From contig CM050454.1 of NCBI GenBank assembly GCA_027563935.2, positions 1,162,501 through 1,226,500 of the forward strand: 64,000 nucleotides of DNA, read 5' to 3'. The notes beneath the pieces were generated by a model. It had not been told where the DNA came from, made no database searches, and worked only from the letters and a program-made list of their open reading frames with translations. Below, one piece after another: positions 30,101 through 49,377 of the stretch. The translations under genes and the position numbers were made by a program. Every line of letters starts with the position of its first letter. Position 1 is the first letter of the stretch. This stretch comes from Costus lasius. Lineage: Eukaryota; Streptophyta; Magnoliopsida; Zingiberales; Costaceae.

Positions 30101-33100
30101 ATGTAATCAATACCAATATATAGTTGATATCTTATATATAGTATTTAATTAGTATCAACAGGTACTATATGTTAGCACAAGCCTTTACATATCAGCCCGA
30201 AAATAGAACAATATAAATTGGTATTTAAAACCAACATTTTTATTGATATGAGGATTGACGTCACAATTTACCTATTTGTCTACCCATTATTATTTCCCCG
30301 CACATATGCTAGAAGTAATCACCAATTTTTTTTTTATAATTTTGAGTTTATCCGAGGCGAGGTTAGGTTAAGCAACATGTATGATGGTGCGGTGCAAATT
30401 AATTTTATTATTATATTAGCATAAGTGGATTAGTGGTATTTTTTATATTTAGTGTTTAAAGTACCAATATGTGTCGATGCACAGGTCTTGTCTCATATTG
30501 GTATGAACTAAGATACTAATTATAGTTGCCACTTGATATTGTCAAACCAAGTCGAGCTCATATCAAGCTTGATTTTGAATCAATCTCAATCCCTTCAGTT
30601 TGATCCCATATATTTTAGAAACTAGTAAAAATTTAAAACTATTCAATTTTGAGGTATTCACAAATTAAATTTAAATGGAAGTAGATTTACTCCCTGCTAC
30701 ATCCTAAACGAGCTGCAATTGTCAGAAATAGACTAGTTGTACCAAGTCTTATGTTGATATTGTGGTTCTACCATCTCAACATTTGAATGCCATCCTATAA
30801 ACTATATTACTAGTATATTGCAGTCTACATGCTGAAGAAACTCACATAGTCCTCTACTATATAAGAGTTAATATGCTCTAACTCTTATATATTAATCGAG
30901 TTAATATGCTCTAACCCAAATCTAACATGACCACAATAACTTATTTAATAAACATGTTATATATTAACTTATAACCTGACATGACCTATTTAATAATTGG
31001 GTTGTCCATAAACCTGACTAGCATGAACTATTTAATAATTAGGTAGTATATTGACTCAATCAAACACTATCCATTTAATAATTAGGTTGGAAATTTACTC
31101 GACATACCAATATATGTTTGATGGTTGAGGGCTAGGGTTTTTGGCTGGTTGACAACGAGAGGTTAGGAAGTTTGGTTAGTTGACTAATCAGCAAGAAGTG
31201 ATGTGCAACGGGAGGAGTGGGGACTAGAGAGTATTAGGACATTTGGTGAAGAATGAAGAGCAAGAATGTAAGATGGCTAGCTAGCTAATGACGAGAGAGA
31301 TAGGGCATTCGATGGTGAACAGGAGTCAGGCAATGAACATAACAATGTCAAGGGCGAATTAGTGTCTGACTATGAACTAGTATTAGAAAACTAACTAGTG
31401 TCAGGGGCAAACTAGCATCGGGTCGAAGAAGGGGGGAGGCTCGGGTCAAGAGAGATGATAAGGAAAATGGAATAATTAGAGTTAGGGCATTATTATCCTA
31501 CTCACACCTGAGCCAAGCCATTGGTCGTTAGAGGAATGGCTGCTAAGTATTGGGTCTCCTAGCGGACTAGCTGAGTGGCGGATTACAGTTAAGCTTAATA
31601 TCTAGGTTTGGCATTTAAGCTTTATTCTACTAACCATATAAAATAATTAGGTTAAGTGGATAAACTAGTTTATGACCAAACCCAATTCAATTATTCTCAA
31701 GTCATACTCATTTATGACTTAAACACAATTATACTTAATCTTGCTTAACTTCATGTCAAGACCAAGGATTAAAAAATCGGTCAAATCATACTGTACCGGC
31801 GAACCGAGCGGCAATGGCAGAAGGTTGGGCAGTGGTGAAGCTTGAAGCTTCCGCCGCCAGTGGTGAAGCTTGAAGCTTCCGCCGCCACTGGAACAAGGCT
31901 TCCTACCAAACAAAGCTTCCGGCCCACCCGTTGACTCCCTCCACTATCCGTTCGCGAGCCGTCGGAGACTCCGACGGACAGCCACCGAACTGGTACTATA
32001 CTGGGGTATGGTTTTATAAACCTTAGTCAAAACAGGTCAGGTTAGTGAGTCCGAGTCATTTTTTGCCCAATCTAATCCCGTGGCTACAGTTATTTATAGG
32101 TTATGTTATAGTTGATCTTTTACCTCTCTTTCTAGTTAGCACATCTCCTCTAAGTCTTCTTGAATGTCCGCCATAGTATTCATCTTATGTTGAATATGTA
32201 AGTGCAGCTTCACCAGTCCAAGGCTCTTACTATCACACTTTTATCTCCTTGCTCCATCATCCATGCTTGTACTATACTCTATATTGCTTGAATCATTATG
32301 TACCTCGTAAACATATAGATGTATCAAAAGGAGGAAGAAGTCTCATTTCATTCCAATGTTTATACTCTTTAATTATAGATAAGGGGCTAGCTGAAGCTTT
32401 CTCCCTTCTTATATCCCTTCTCAAAGCAGCTTTCTTCATTGTTAGGGTCTTCCTCCTTGTTCCTCACATTGGGGTGGTTGTTTGGTTGAGCTTTTTTAGT
32501 TGGGTGATTGTTGAGATGCTTGTTGATGTCGTGCTGTGGAGTATCATTTCCTCTTGCCTAATTCATATCAAGGTTTTGAGAACCCATTTGCACCACCCAA
32601 TACAGGCGGTGCATGTGTTAGTGTGGCTGGTGCTAGTACAATACAATGTTGATACGTTTGCTATGTACCTGTTTGAGACTAAATTATTGCACGAATACAA
32701 GAGAAGTGTACTTCAAGAACAAATTATATCAATTTTTATATGTAATTACCGTTTGAAAATTCATAATCTTGAGAGGAGGTCTCCTTCTCCCACTCTTTCC
32801 AACCATGAATCTGTGTCAAATAAATTATTTAACATAAAGAAAATTCATTACATAAGGGCCTGAAAATGAAATTAGTCAAGTTCAACTAACTGCTCACCTT
32901 TGCTCTTCCCAAAGCCATCGTAAGAGCACTATAAAATACATGAAAGATTGCTAAGAAAAAAATGAATATGTGCAACTGATGAAGACCATGTAACGAGATA
33001 AGTGATACCCTGCCCTGCTTATAGAAAGACAAGTAAATCCATATACTGTTAATTGTAATTAACGGTGTTAAAGAAGGGACTTTAATTTAATTAAGGCAAA

Positions 33101-36100
33101 TCTAGAAGAAGCTTCTAATAGTACTTAGTCAAGTGAGTTAGGAAGCGTTAAGAGGGCATGACTACCTTTTTCATAAAGACTCAGTACAAAGAAAGCTAAG
33201 TTGAGGGGAGATAAGACATTTGCTCAGGTGGCAAGCTAGGAATGTTGATAAAGTCAATTATGCAACTTTGCAAGTTGTTAGTTTAACAATAATAATTAAG
33301 CCCTGTGCAATCAAATACTAAAAAAGACACAAATGTTGTGTTCTTACTGAATAATGCTTTCTACTAGCTATAACTAATTCCTATAATTCTTGAATTAGAT
33401 AACAAAAGCATTGTCTGAACTCTGAACAATGAGCAAAATGTGAATTCTGAAAATTCCAAAAATTAGTTGACAGAAAAATACTTATCCGCGTACTTTAGAA
33501 CAGTTAGGAATTGGTGAAGCCTCCACTAACATTCTATGTATTGATCTAATTCCCTCAAGTGTATCCCATAAAAGTCTCCTATGATGAGCTTCGCCAGCTT
33601 CCACCTTTCTCTCCTTCCGACATGGCAACATAGTATCTGCTGCATCCTCAGGTATACAGATTTTGATAATGTAGTTTTGTCCAAATGTCAGTAGTAAGGA
33701 TATAAATCCAAGAACCATCAACTCTGAAAAATGAAATATCAAAAAGTGGATAATGGCATTCTCAATAACAAAATCTAGAAGGCCAAAATTAAGTGGAACC
33801 ATCACTTATGTTACATAAGCAAACAAAACTTGAGACAGGATAAGAGAACAAGACACAAAATTCTTCATAAAGGCATATTTCTAGAAGTATGAATTTTCAA
33901 TTGGTTTATTCTTGGATCTGTTCTAGCTGGCTCTGTTCATGAATTAGATGGATCCTAGCATCACTTCACCAAAAGCCAAGTGAATCAATTGTGAGAAAAA
34001 AAACTTTTTTGTCTCCGCTTTCTGATTCTCGTTGTTGATAGCTTAAAAAGAAATTTGAAATTATCTGTTCAAAATGGCCCTGTAAATGGTAAGAGATATC
34101 GTTATAGGGAAAATTATTTACGAAGTTTAGTATTACAAGTGGCAGTGGCATAAAATTTTTTGACTTTGCAGTTGGATGCATGTACCAGACTATCAGGATG
34201 AAATTAGTTTATAAAGGTGAACTACTTGTTCTGAATGTAGTTAGTACAGAAGACATAAAAGTCACATGACGAGTGGAAAGTAAAAGGTTTTGTACTGGTG
34301 CCATGTTAGCTTCAATAAATTTTGCTGTTAAGAATTTTGAATTATTTCCTATTTTTGCCTGAGCTCATGTTGTACAAAGAATTGATCACTCAAGAAGAAT
34401 GGTTTGACGGAGATGCAATTATAAGAACCATGCAAATATTAACTCAATAGCAAAGATGGCAAGTCACATTGTACTTTTGGGCTTGGGAATAATTGTCTGA
34501 TTCTGGCCATAATAGGGCATTTCTAATCATGATCTTGCACATTGATAAATGCATATGGCTGTGTTGGTGATGAGATATTGACAACAATGTTGATGCAGTC
34601 CCTTAACATGTGAATGACTAGCTTTTTTGATAAAATAGAAAATTGCAATTACGAATTATTGGGGTCAAAGAATTATTATATCTGGCTATTAGTTAGAAAT
34701 TATAGATTTAGTAATGTGTTCAAGAAAGTATGAAGGACAGATGCTGGGTGTACGATAAACCATGTAAAGATTCTTTTTCTTACATACCCAAATCCTTACT
34801 TTCCCCTGGCAAAAAAAAGTATGAAGGTTAGATGTTTACAGAGATAAGGTTTGCTTCTGCACATAATAACTTATATGTGTATATTCCTGGAGTTTAAGGT
34901 ATGGTGATCAATTGGTGACGGACATAACATAACTAGTCAAGTTGTGAGAAGATATTGCTAGAGAGTGCGATTTAATGAAAAGATATGAAGCAGTGATCTT
35001 CCATTCAGCATTTGTTTTAGAGAAGTTCCTAATCATTTAAACTTTTCTTGGCCTTAGCTAACAGGTAGGATAGTTGATAGCACAGGAGGTCCCTTTTAGA
35101 TAACGTAGTACTTATCTATCATCTGATTGTTGGATTTCATCCATAGTCAATTCAGGTCTTCTAAACCGCTATATACATCTATCCCGGAGGACTTGATTAA
35201 CTTTCACTTCGTTTTCAGTAATATACATGTTTGACCACAATGAGAGTAAATTCTAATTAGCAGTTGAAAAAAAATGGTTATGGTTTGGGAAAGAAATGTT
35301 TTCCATAAGCACAAAATTATTTCTAAAAATGGAATAGAAGAAAAACAAGTTAAGCTGGCTCTTCTTTTGTTACTTCAGATGAGTTATTAAATGTATTTCA
35401 CCTTTCATTTAAGCTTTATTTTTTTTGGTATTATCTAGCATCAATTTGTGCAAGATAAAAAGTTTACAAATTCTACCAATGTATATAAATATTTAATCTG
35501 TATATAAGTATATATACAGTACCACCCTTTACACGTACCACCTGTTATAGGTAGTATAGACTGGTTTTTAAAACGATGTTAAAGCCTGGTGTGTACAAAT
35601 CCAACCTTGCACCAGTATATAGAACAAGGGTGGCATCAGCCCGATGTATAGGTATATATAATTCTGCATAGTATACAAAGAAATGCTATACAGCAAGTTC
35701 CCAAATTGGGGTGTCATGTGTTAGTATATAAAGAAATTGGGAACCGTATTAATTCAAGCTAATGTCAGTGCACCTATGTATTTTAAATCTTGTTATCTAG
35801 TAAGTTTCATTCCATTAGAAGGAACACCAAAGTAAGATAATGAAATAGGGATCTTCCCTGCAGTTTTTGCTGCAAAGTAGGTCCTATTCATTTATTAATT
35901 GTAGAATGACATAAGTCAGTACTCACTTTTCTACTCAAAACACAAACTCAACTTGATACTTGAGAACTGCTAAATACCTAATTTGGGTATTTATTACATA
36001 ACTTAAACCTAATCTGGGTATTCAAATGGTACCAGAACCCAATCAAATCAAAGCTTTATTTGAGGTTTCTTATCTTAAATTATTCTATAAAATATAAATT

Positions 36101-38615
36101 TATCAATTTAGACAATATTGCATTTTATAAATAATTATTTTAAATATTATGTAGGGTCAAAATTGGTTAAGTTTCAATTTCATTTGAAATATAGTGCGAT
36201 CATTTCAAATTCACCTTATAAATTATAACAAGACAAAACCCTTTTTTTTAGTTAACCGTTCACGAGGAGAGAAGAAGAATACACAACGTCCAGATGAACG
36301 AACATCAAGCTGGAAGCGACGCCATGCTCCAGTGGTGGGTTTGGTGGAAGACTTTCGATTTCGCCTCAAATCTCGTGGTTGGAAACGAAGAATAGCATAA
36401 TTCCATTTTCAAGAGTAACGAATACCATTTTTTTTTTCCTTCAACATATTAATTTATTAAGAAATTAGAATAAAATTATAATTTTATTTATTTTAATTGG
36501 GTAATGGGTACACACTCAAACTCAAACTCAGATGTATAAAACCTAAAGCAGTCCCATATTTACAATCAAGTACCCAAACCTGCACTAGATTAGTTAGGCT
36601 GGGTACTTAAATAACCCACGATTAGTTGTCATTCTTAATCCATTTTTATGAATGGACAGGATAAATGATATTTGATAACGTTTTATGTCCATTTTAGATA
36701 AATATAGCACTTGTCTTTCATCTAATTATTGAAAATTCAATAAATAGGTGAAAATGTGGATGGTTTGACCTATAGTCATCTTAGCCTCATAAACCTAAAT
36801 GTATATCTGTTCTAGAAGACATGGTTAACTTCCACTTTCTTTTCGTTACAATGAAAGTAAATTATAATAAGCGGTTGAATGAAAAAGAAGCTTATGTTTT
36901 AGGAGTGAAATGTATTTAATAGGTGTAAATATGCTTCTTTTAGATTGGAAAAAGACTTCTTATTTCTATGAGTTGAGTTATTAGTTATTTTAATATTCGT
37001 TTTGCAACTAATCTTTATGGTATCAATCTAATTAGTTTTCCTTACATTATAAACTTATCCACCTGCATGGATCACATATTTTATCTTAATTTATCTCATT
37101 AAGAAGAATATGAAACTTAGTACTTACCTGCTTTAATCTTCTCAAGTGCTTCATACATAGCCTTCCTGTGCCGCTCTTTGAAATTCTATTAACAAAGATT
37201 ATGTCAAAATTCATGCTTTATTTTCATATGTACTATCAAAATAATGTCAAAAACTAAAAAAAACATTTCAAGTTTACAATATAGGTTTTCTGATGAAGAT
37301 AGAAATGTGCGTACCTTATTTTTTATTTATAACACTGAATATTGAATACAAACTATGACTTTTTTTCCATGTATGAGAAACAAAAAGAACCAAGAAAAAG
37401 AGTAGGAAATTTTGAAAAGTGAAAAACCAGAACTACAAGAAAACTTAGTTTTCAAAAGAAAGCAAAAGCGATTTTATTGCAGAAAATGTTGAGTTATAGA
37501 ATAACCTTGTGATCCTGCCAGAGGTCAGCAAGGAGTCAAATGATCTCATATCTCAAATAATTAAATACAAAATCCAGTCTGCAAACATTTAAATAGAAAA
37601 GATGGAACAGAACATGATTAATCTACTAAATAAATACATACACAACATAGTGGTACTAAATCATCAAGCAAAAGGAACATGAAAAACACATAATTTCCAA
37701 GAAAAAATCTACAGAAACTACACATTTGATAGTTGAAGTCTTAAACCCTATGATATTTTGTCAATTTTCATACTAGCAACCTCAATATTATCAAAAGGCA
37801 CATAAGCCTTGGTGCGTAAGGCAATGTGCTGCCTGGGCGAGCTCCTGTATGAGGCATCAAGCATCAAAGGGAGAGCGTAAGAACATGACTATTTACAAAA
37901 AAGCTATGGCCCTCTCTATTAGTATAATAGAATTTTTAACTAATTTCATTTGGGCAAGTGCAAGCAGCACATCGCATTTCAACCAAAGGACCTTGGTGTC
38001 TTGGTGTGACTAGTGCTTTGAATAACACTAACCAATACATGGTTTGTGTGCTTTAAAAACTTTACTTTTTTCCATAAGTAAATTACACCGTTGTCAAGCT
38101 ATCTACTTTTGTCTCAAATGGTGATTTGTAGTCATTTAAATTACATTAAATAATAAAATTGTTATTTTATTATACATATAATTTTAGGGCATTTCTATTG
38201 TTTGTTTCTTAGTACTCTAATCTAATGTGATTATACCACAAGTGAGAAATGGATGTTATCCGTTTAACTAATGAAGCAAACCAAGTAACATCAAAATGGA
38301 AATTTTCTCAACCACAGTGTGAGTACTTGAAAATTAGCCAAATCACACATAACATATCTCTAACCTACCCACAAGTGAATGCGGTCATACACTTGTACTG
38401 CCCAAAAGAAGAAAGAGAAAGCATCTTTGTCTAAGCGTAGCCAAGAATAGGCACAAGAAACTAAAAAGGGAAATTTAGGGTACCTCTCCGAGGTGGTGCA
38501 ACGCCTTCTCCAACAAGGTGGAGATGAGAATGATGACGGCGCAAACGGAGGCCACCGCCCACGTCGGCGTCGCGTCGAGCTCCCTCGACTGCCCCTCGCC
38601 ACCGCCTCCCGCCAT
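18173..38615 (-). CDS. MLO: MLO family seven-transmembrane protein, complete, 15 exons over 20 kb
   Basis: Plant plasma-membrane protein family with seven membrane spans and a C-terminal calmodulin-binding site; members affect powdery-mildew susceptibility, root thigmomorphogenesis or reproduction and have been reported as calcium channels (family knowledge). Exons, gene order: 38615-38484, 37185-37128, 33723-33494, 33014-32898, 32810-32750, 29636-29548, 29349-29275, 29197-29109, 21854-21805, 21700-21660, 21583-21410, 21230-21195, 21103-21036, 20375-20315, 18574-18173. Total 1683 nt, 560 aa, normal length, all in phase. Hallmarks: TPTWAVASV at the N terminus, [99 protein letters not shown] and [18 protein letters not shown]. 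The basic tail [14 protein letters not shown] (about 442-455) is the calmodulin-binding type. Intron 14 uses a GC donor. [10 protein letters not shown] recalls the barley Mlo/AtMLO2 groups, but I do not assign a clade. Confidence 0.96.
19138..19306. mobile_element. Possible MITE in MLO intron 14
   Basis: GC-rich 169-bp island in AT-rich intron sequence, with approximate inverted ends (GCTCCGTTTGAAAATGCG against CGCATTCCCAAACGCGGCTC) and TTG on both sides. The inner arms pair poorly. The compositional jump and end symmetry suggest a Tourist-like element, but TTG is not the usual TTA/TAA target. Confidence 0.4.
20315..20316 (-). other. GC-AG intron donor of MLO intron 14
   Basis: Exon 14 ends ...TCTCAG at 20315 and the intron begins GCAAGT (20314 downward); the next exon opens with ATGGGTTCACATATG after a CTTCAG acceptor at 18576-18575. 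The CAG/GCAAGT context matches the strong exon pairing typical of functional GC-AG introns. The family junction VSQ-MGS is preserved exactly, so the donor is believable. Confidence 0.85.
20415..20520. repeat. Fragment with the hAT-MITE left terminus, MLO intron 13
   Basis: It begins CAAGGTTTAAAAAACCGG, the same terminus (as reverse complement) as the right end of the element at 11255-11635, followed by a palindromic GGTATATACC-rich stretch. No matching right end or target duplication was found, so it is either truncated or a related element of another subtype. Confidence 0.45.
24026..24283. repeat. 129-bp tandem pair inside duplication unit 1
   Basis: Two adjacent units starting AGTGCATCAGCCCAACTC, nearly identical. 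The same pair is present in duplication unit 2 (28001-28129, 28130-28258), so this small duplication is older than the 2.4-kb one. Confidence 0.92.
24895..26407 (+). mobile_element. Solo LTR (1513 bp) with 5-bp target duplication and known empty site
   Basis: It begins TGATGT and ends ACATCA, flanked by TCAAT on both sides (24890-24894, 26408-26412). In the sister duplication the uninterrupted sequence CATG-TCAAT-CAATGC is at 28861-28875, which fixes both ends to the base. A TATA box (CTATATAAAG, 25461-25470) is placed as in an LTR promoter, and the 3' part carries TCCCTGTGGGATCG (26328-26341), a motif I associate with plant LTR elements. No internal region, primer site or second LTR is present, so it is a solo LTR left by recombination. 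Superfamily not assigned. A 66-codon frame at 25703-25903 is not a gene. Confidence 0.95.
26523..26568. repeat. Templated-looking filler at the duplication junction
   Basis: The 46 bases between the two units are a patchwork of unit ends. ATTTTACTCCATGGCATT and ATTCATCCTG resemble the first 30 bases of a unit. CCTGTGCTAGTGACAACAAT followed by CATG repeats sequence present at 26441-26464 near the end of unit 1. Such filler is typical of template-switching repair. Confidence 0.75.
26569..28967. repeat. Tandem duplication unit 2 in MLO intron 8 (uninterrupted)
   Basis: This 2399-bp copy of 22592-26522 lacks the solo LTR and therefore shows the pre-insertion sequence at 28861-28875. It contains the 129-bp tandem pair at 28001-28258. 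Coding-looking frames match those of unit 1 and carry no known domain. Nothing in it resembles an MLO exon, so the duplication lengthened the intron without touching coding sequence. Confidence 0.93.
29733..29860. mobile_element. Perfect-arm hairpin MITE in MLO intron 5
   Basis: A 128-bp hairpin whose outer 34 bases (GCTATGTTTCGTTGG...GGCGGAAA) are exactly the reverse complement of its last 34. The terminus resembles the Tourist-type ends GGCTGTGTTTCCTTGG seen elsewhere here. ATA lies next to both ends (29730-29732, and 29862-29864 after one extra base), so the target duplication is uncertain. Identical arms suggest recent insertion or recent gene conversion. Confidence 0.75.
30870..31110. 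repeat. Degenerate AT-rich tandem repeat in MLO intron 5
   Basis: Units of about 50-60 bp built on CTATTTAATAATTAGGTTG recur four times or so, and AGAGTTAATATGCTCTAAC is repeated just before. The copies are diverged. No terminal inverted repeats were found, so it may be the decayed edge of a larger element. Confidence 0.5.
31763..32025. mobile_element. hAT-type MITE in MLO intron 5, sister family member of 11255-11635
   Basis: A 263-bp element starting CAAGGATTAAAAAATCGG and ending GGTTTTATAAACCTTA. It is flanked by GTCAAGAC (31755-31762) and GTCAAAAC (32026-32033), an 8-bp target duplication with one mismatch. The interior shares GAAGCTTCCGCCG-type GC-rich sequence with the UGPase-intron copy and holds an exact 28-bp tandem pair (31831-31858, 31859-31886, starting AGTGGTGAAGCTTGAAGC). 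No transposase. Confidence 0.85.
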
Positions 38616-39539
38616 TGCCCCAATCCCCCGCACAATGTCCCAGAAGCGGCCCCCCAAAGAATTGAAACTGAGTCTGAGTCCCCCGCCTTCCCGCCCTTCC
38701 TCCCACCAACAAAACGAGGGAGAAGCCGAGGCGAGGGAAATAAAAATAGCGATCGAGAGGAGCAAGAGTCCAAAAAAAGACAAACGGAGCCATGGCGGGA
38801 GCCACAGGATCAAGCAACGGTGACGGAAGGAGAGCTCGAAAAATTTTACTTGTACTCGATTTCTACCCGCTCGTTGATTGGATAATCCATTCGAAAGCGA
38901 GAATGTTATGTGAGCCGACTCGCACTGCTGCGAAGATTTTTTTAAGTTTTCGCAAATTTTAAAATATGGACAAAAAACCGATTTTTTGAGTTAAGTTCAG
39001 TAAAATAAATTACAAGGTTTTTTTAAAAACATTACATTAATGCATTTAAATTTTAATATGATAATTTATAAAATAAAATTCCACTTATATAATGCTAAAA
39101 AAGTAATTTTTTTGAATCAATTAACGAATTATTATTAATTAAATTTAAGTTAAATCATACCAAGCGTGATTTTCTCTTTTTAGAAAAATTTATTTTTATA
39201 TAATTAAATTAGAATTACTTTTAGCTCAATATTTTTAGATTAAGATCTAAGATATTATAGGTCATGTATTATAAAGAAAGAAGATATTAAGATTATGTTA
39301 TTTTGAAAGGAATTCACGCGAAAATAAAGAAAGAATATTTAATTAAAACACTAATTAAATATTTTTTTCTTCTTTCCGCCATGAATTTCTTTGAAGAAAA
39401 CATAATATAAAAGTTTGAAAGAAATAATTTTTTATTTCTAAAGTTATTTAAACAATAACTAAAATTAAGGTGGATATTTAAAAGTTAAATATTTATTTAA
39501 ATTTTTCTTACAAAAGATGTTCTAGCTAACACTCACTAA
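38616..39539. promoter_or_regulatory. MLO upstream region
   Basis: The first 260 bases upstream of the MLO ATG are GC-rich and purine-rich on the plus strand, presumably 5' UTR and core promoter; beyond 38930 the sequence is very AT-rich. No TATA box could be confidently placed. Frames at 38360-38885 overlap MLO exon 1 and its UTR on either strand and are not separate genes. Confidence 0.4.
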
Positions 39540-39922
39540 GGCTGTGTTTGGCATAACTGAAACTTTTAGCTTTTGCTAGTTAAAAAAGTGCAGGTTGAAA
39601 AATAGCTGGTTGGAAAAGTTAAAAGATGTTTGGTTAAACTGTTATGCTAGTCAAATTTTTATAAAAAAATATTTAAAAATAATTTTAAATTTAATATTTT
39701 TTATTAAAATAATAATTTTGTTATTATAAAAATATAATGCGGACATGAAATGCAACCAGAAAAATAGTTAAAAAAAATAGCCAAAAATAGCTCCCTCTCA
39801 GTTTTTCCAACTCATGCTTCTTCTAGGTTCCAAACCTAGAAGCAGCTTGCCAAACATTTCAGCTTTTCAAAATTAGCTATTTTGACCAACAAAAGCAGCT
39901 GACCAGCTATGCCAAACAGGGT
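39540..39922. mobile_element. Tourist-type (PIF/Harbinger) MITE with TAA target duplication
   Basis: A 383-bp element with ends GGCTGTGTTTGGCATA and TATGCCAAACAGGGT, flanked by TAA at 39537-39539 and 39923-39925. The subterminal motifs GCTTTTGCTAG and CAACAAAAGCAGC also pair. Its ends and subterminal sequence match the larger element at 55827-56354, so the window has two members of one family. Confidence 0.85.
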
Positions 39923-40114
39923 TAAGTCTTCAACTTAGACAACCATGGGATACATGATCTAATTCATAAATTATGTTATTGCAAACAAGTATAAATACCC
40001 ACTCAAAAGATTAAAAAAATAGGTCAAACTTTGTGCCACGAGCTTTTTGCATAAACATTACATGCTTATCCGTAAATCTAAGTACTAACTTGAGCATTAG
40101 ATGAAAAACACTTA

Positions 40115-40384
40115 TACTCTGTTTCTTTGGGAGGAAAACTGGAAGAAAAAAAAATTGAGTTTTTTACTGTTTCTTTGGGCAGAAGAAAAAATTTGAATGC
40201 TCTAAAACTAATTCATTTAAATCGGACAAAAAAGTTAGAAAAAACACAACACCAATTTGCCCGACCTTCAAAATTAATTTTCTTTCTTCTTTTCTTTCCT
40301 CTTACGAAAATAGAATAATAGACTTTTTTCTTTCCCTATAGTTTTCTTTCCTTACAATTTTTCTTCCGTCTAAGAAAAAGAGTG
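40115..40384. mobile_element. Tourist-type MITE, second subfamily
   Basis: About 270 bp between TTA at 40112-40114 and TTA at 40385-40387, with approximate inverted ends TACTCTGTTTCTTTGGG and CTAAGAAAAAGAGTG. The internal stretch around TTTGCCCGACCTTC, flanked by A/T-rich purine runs, reappears in opposite orientation at about 42010-42110 inside the GLR gene, showing it is a dispersed family. Confidence 0.65.
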
Positions 40385-40387
40385 TTA

Positions 40388-41139
40388 AAGTTTCCTCTTT
40401 ATGTAACTATGCATGGCGAAACACTTATAACAAACTCAGAGCTCAACAAAAGATCTAGATTAACTTAAATCAAGCAACAGTCAGCTGAAAGTTCTAAGAT
40501 TGGAGGCATATAGAACATTAAGCTACATAAGAATTAAACAAGAAATTGACTATCTAAATATTTTTCTTACATATTATACAGACACATCACACATGGGAAA
40601 ATAAATCCAATTGTACTTATGTACACGTCAGCATTGACTTCTAAGATAGTCAACAGATAGAAATTTGCAACCACATTTGGAGTGTACAGTATCTTGGACT
40701 AAATACAACTGCATATATCATCTGAAAGACAAAACATCTAAATCCAAAACTGCTGTTGATATTGACAATGAGATAGAAGTTTTACACTTGAGCAATACTG
40801 ACTAGGAAACCCTTACACACCAATATTACATTCATTGTATCATCATTTTCCATGCTTGGCAAGGTAATGGAACATGGAACTCTGTATTGTTGTTTACAAG
40901 CCTAAAAAAAAAGAGGGGAACAACTTCACTTGGAACTGCACAATGACTGATATAATTGAGTGAATCAACAGTAGTATTTGTATAATAGCCTAGCGTTCAT
41001 CAACCTAGACTTCTTTTTCTTTCTTAAGGTACCCCATATTAAGGGTTACATTGATCCAAGACGCTTATAAAAACTCTAACCCTTGAGATAAGCTCAGAAT
41101 GCACTTACCTGTCCAAGGTAGTGGACAGATGCCATAAAC
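40388..41139. other. Intergenic sequence between GLR 3' end and MLO-side repeats
   Basis: Presumed GLR 3' UTR near 41000-41139, otherwise AT-rich sequence. No coding, RNA or repeat feature could be supported. Confidence 0.4.
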
Positions 41140-48315
<7,176 letters not shown>

Positions 48316-49377
48316 GTTGATGTGAAGCTAGTCCCCTCCTGATAGAGCTGTAACAGGCCAACTTTTCTCAGCTAGGAAAATAAGCAAACAGCTCTCGAGC
48401 ATTCAAGAACCGCCGGTAAATGCACAAAATAAAATTTTTTTTTTTTCCGAAACAAGTAAGAACTAAGAATCGCAAATAGCAAAAGGTCAAGAGCATCATC
48501 ACAACCTCATTCTAGCGAAACAGAAAAACCCTACAATTTAACAAGAGCATCATCACAACCCTCATTCTAGCGAAACAGAAAAACCTAATCACAGTAGCCA
48601 GCAAATCGACAAAAAGCCAACTTTTTTTCTATGGGGAAGCGATTGACATAAAGGAATCACAAAAACTTCATCTTTACAGCACAATAGTAGAGCGCGCAAA
48701 AAAAGGCAAGAAATTGTCGGAAATCAAGCGTAGGAAACAGGTAATGAAAAGAACAAAAAAAAGGCAATATGGGTTGTAAGCTAGAGGAAAAAAACCAAAA
48801 TAAGAAACAATACATTGATGATTGAACTGAACTGGAAGAGCTGTCGGTGCCTCGCCTCGCCTCACCGGTCAGTATGCCCCGACTGTGCCACTAAGACCCG
48901 CAAGCTCCAATGCTCCATTACCCGAAGGTTCGTGTTGTTCCTCCACCCGTGGGTAGGGGTGCTTAAATGCCCTCCACTCACAGCGGGAGGAAAAATGGGT
49001 TGCGTGAATAGATCACCGGCAGCTGATGCGGCGGGCGCGAGCATAATTTCGACTGATAAGGGAACTGATTCTGCCTCTACCTGCTCCACCAATGGAAGAC
49101 GCAGCACGCTGGGCCCGTAGTCAGAGGGGGCACTTGGCGGGATCCTGTTGGCGGAGCGGAGCAGAGCCGACGATCCATGGGGGACTGGTGGCTGACTTTA
49201 TGAGTGATTGCGTGGTGCAAGAATGCAGTGTGGCGATTTAGCGCTTCTTTTGAGGGGAGATTTGGAGGGGCGAAAGAAGGGGAAGCAGGGGAAGAAAGGA
49301 ATCAGATCCAGCAGGGGGAAGCCGGAGGCTTCACGAATAACTTTGGTGCTGAATGGCGATGGGTGATGGTGCTTTCT
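48316..49377. promoter_or_regulatory. GLR upstream region
   Basis: AT-rich close to the gene, with an exact-looking 54-bp tandem pair (48489-48542, 48543-48595, starting AAGAGCATCATCACAAC), then a GC-rich island from 48830 to 49340. The island might be an untranslated first exon and promoter for the GLR gene, but no splice link can be shown. Open frames on both strands (48815-49120, 48862-49107) mirror each other and lack known motifs. Confidence 0.4.

Noticed and set aside
32249..32863. 204-codon plus-strand frame with hydrophobic segments
   Set aside because: Lies antisense in MLO intron 5 and overlaps MLO exon 5. It has no family signature, and the hydrophobic look comes from T-rich sequence.
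48815..49120. Possible small gene upstream of GLR, on either strand
   Set aside because: GC-rich frames on opposite strands mirror each other, with no motif. More likely GLR promoter or untranslated leader.
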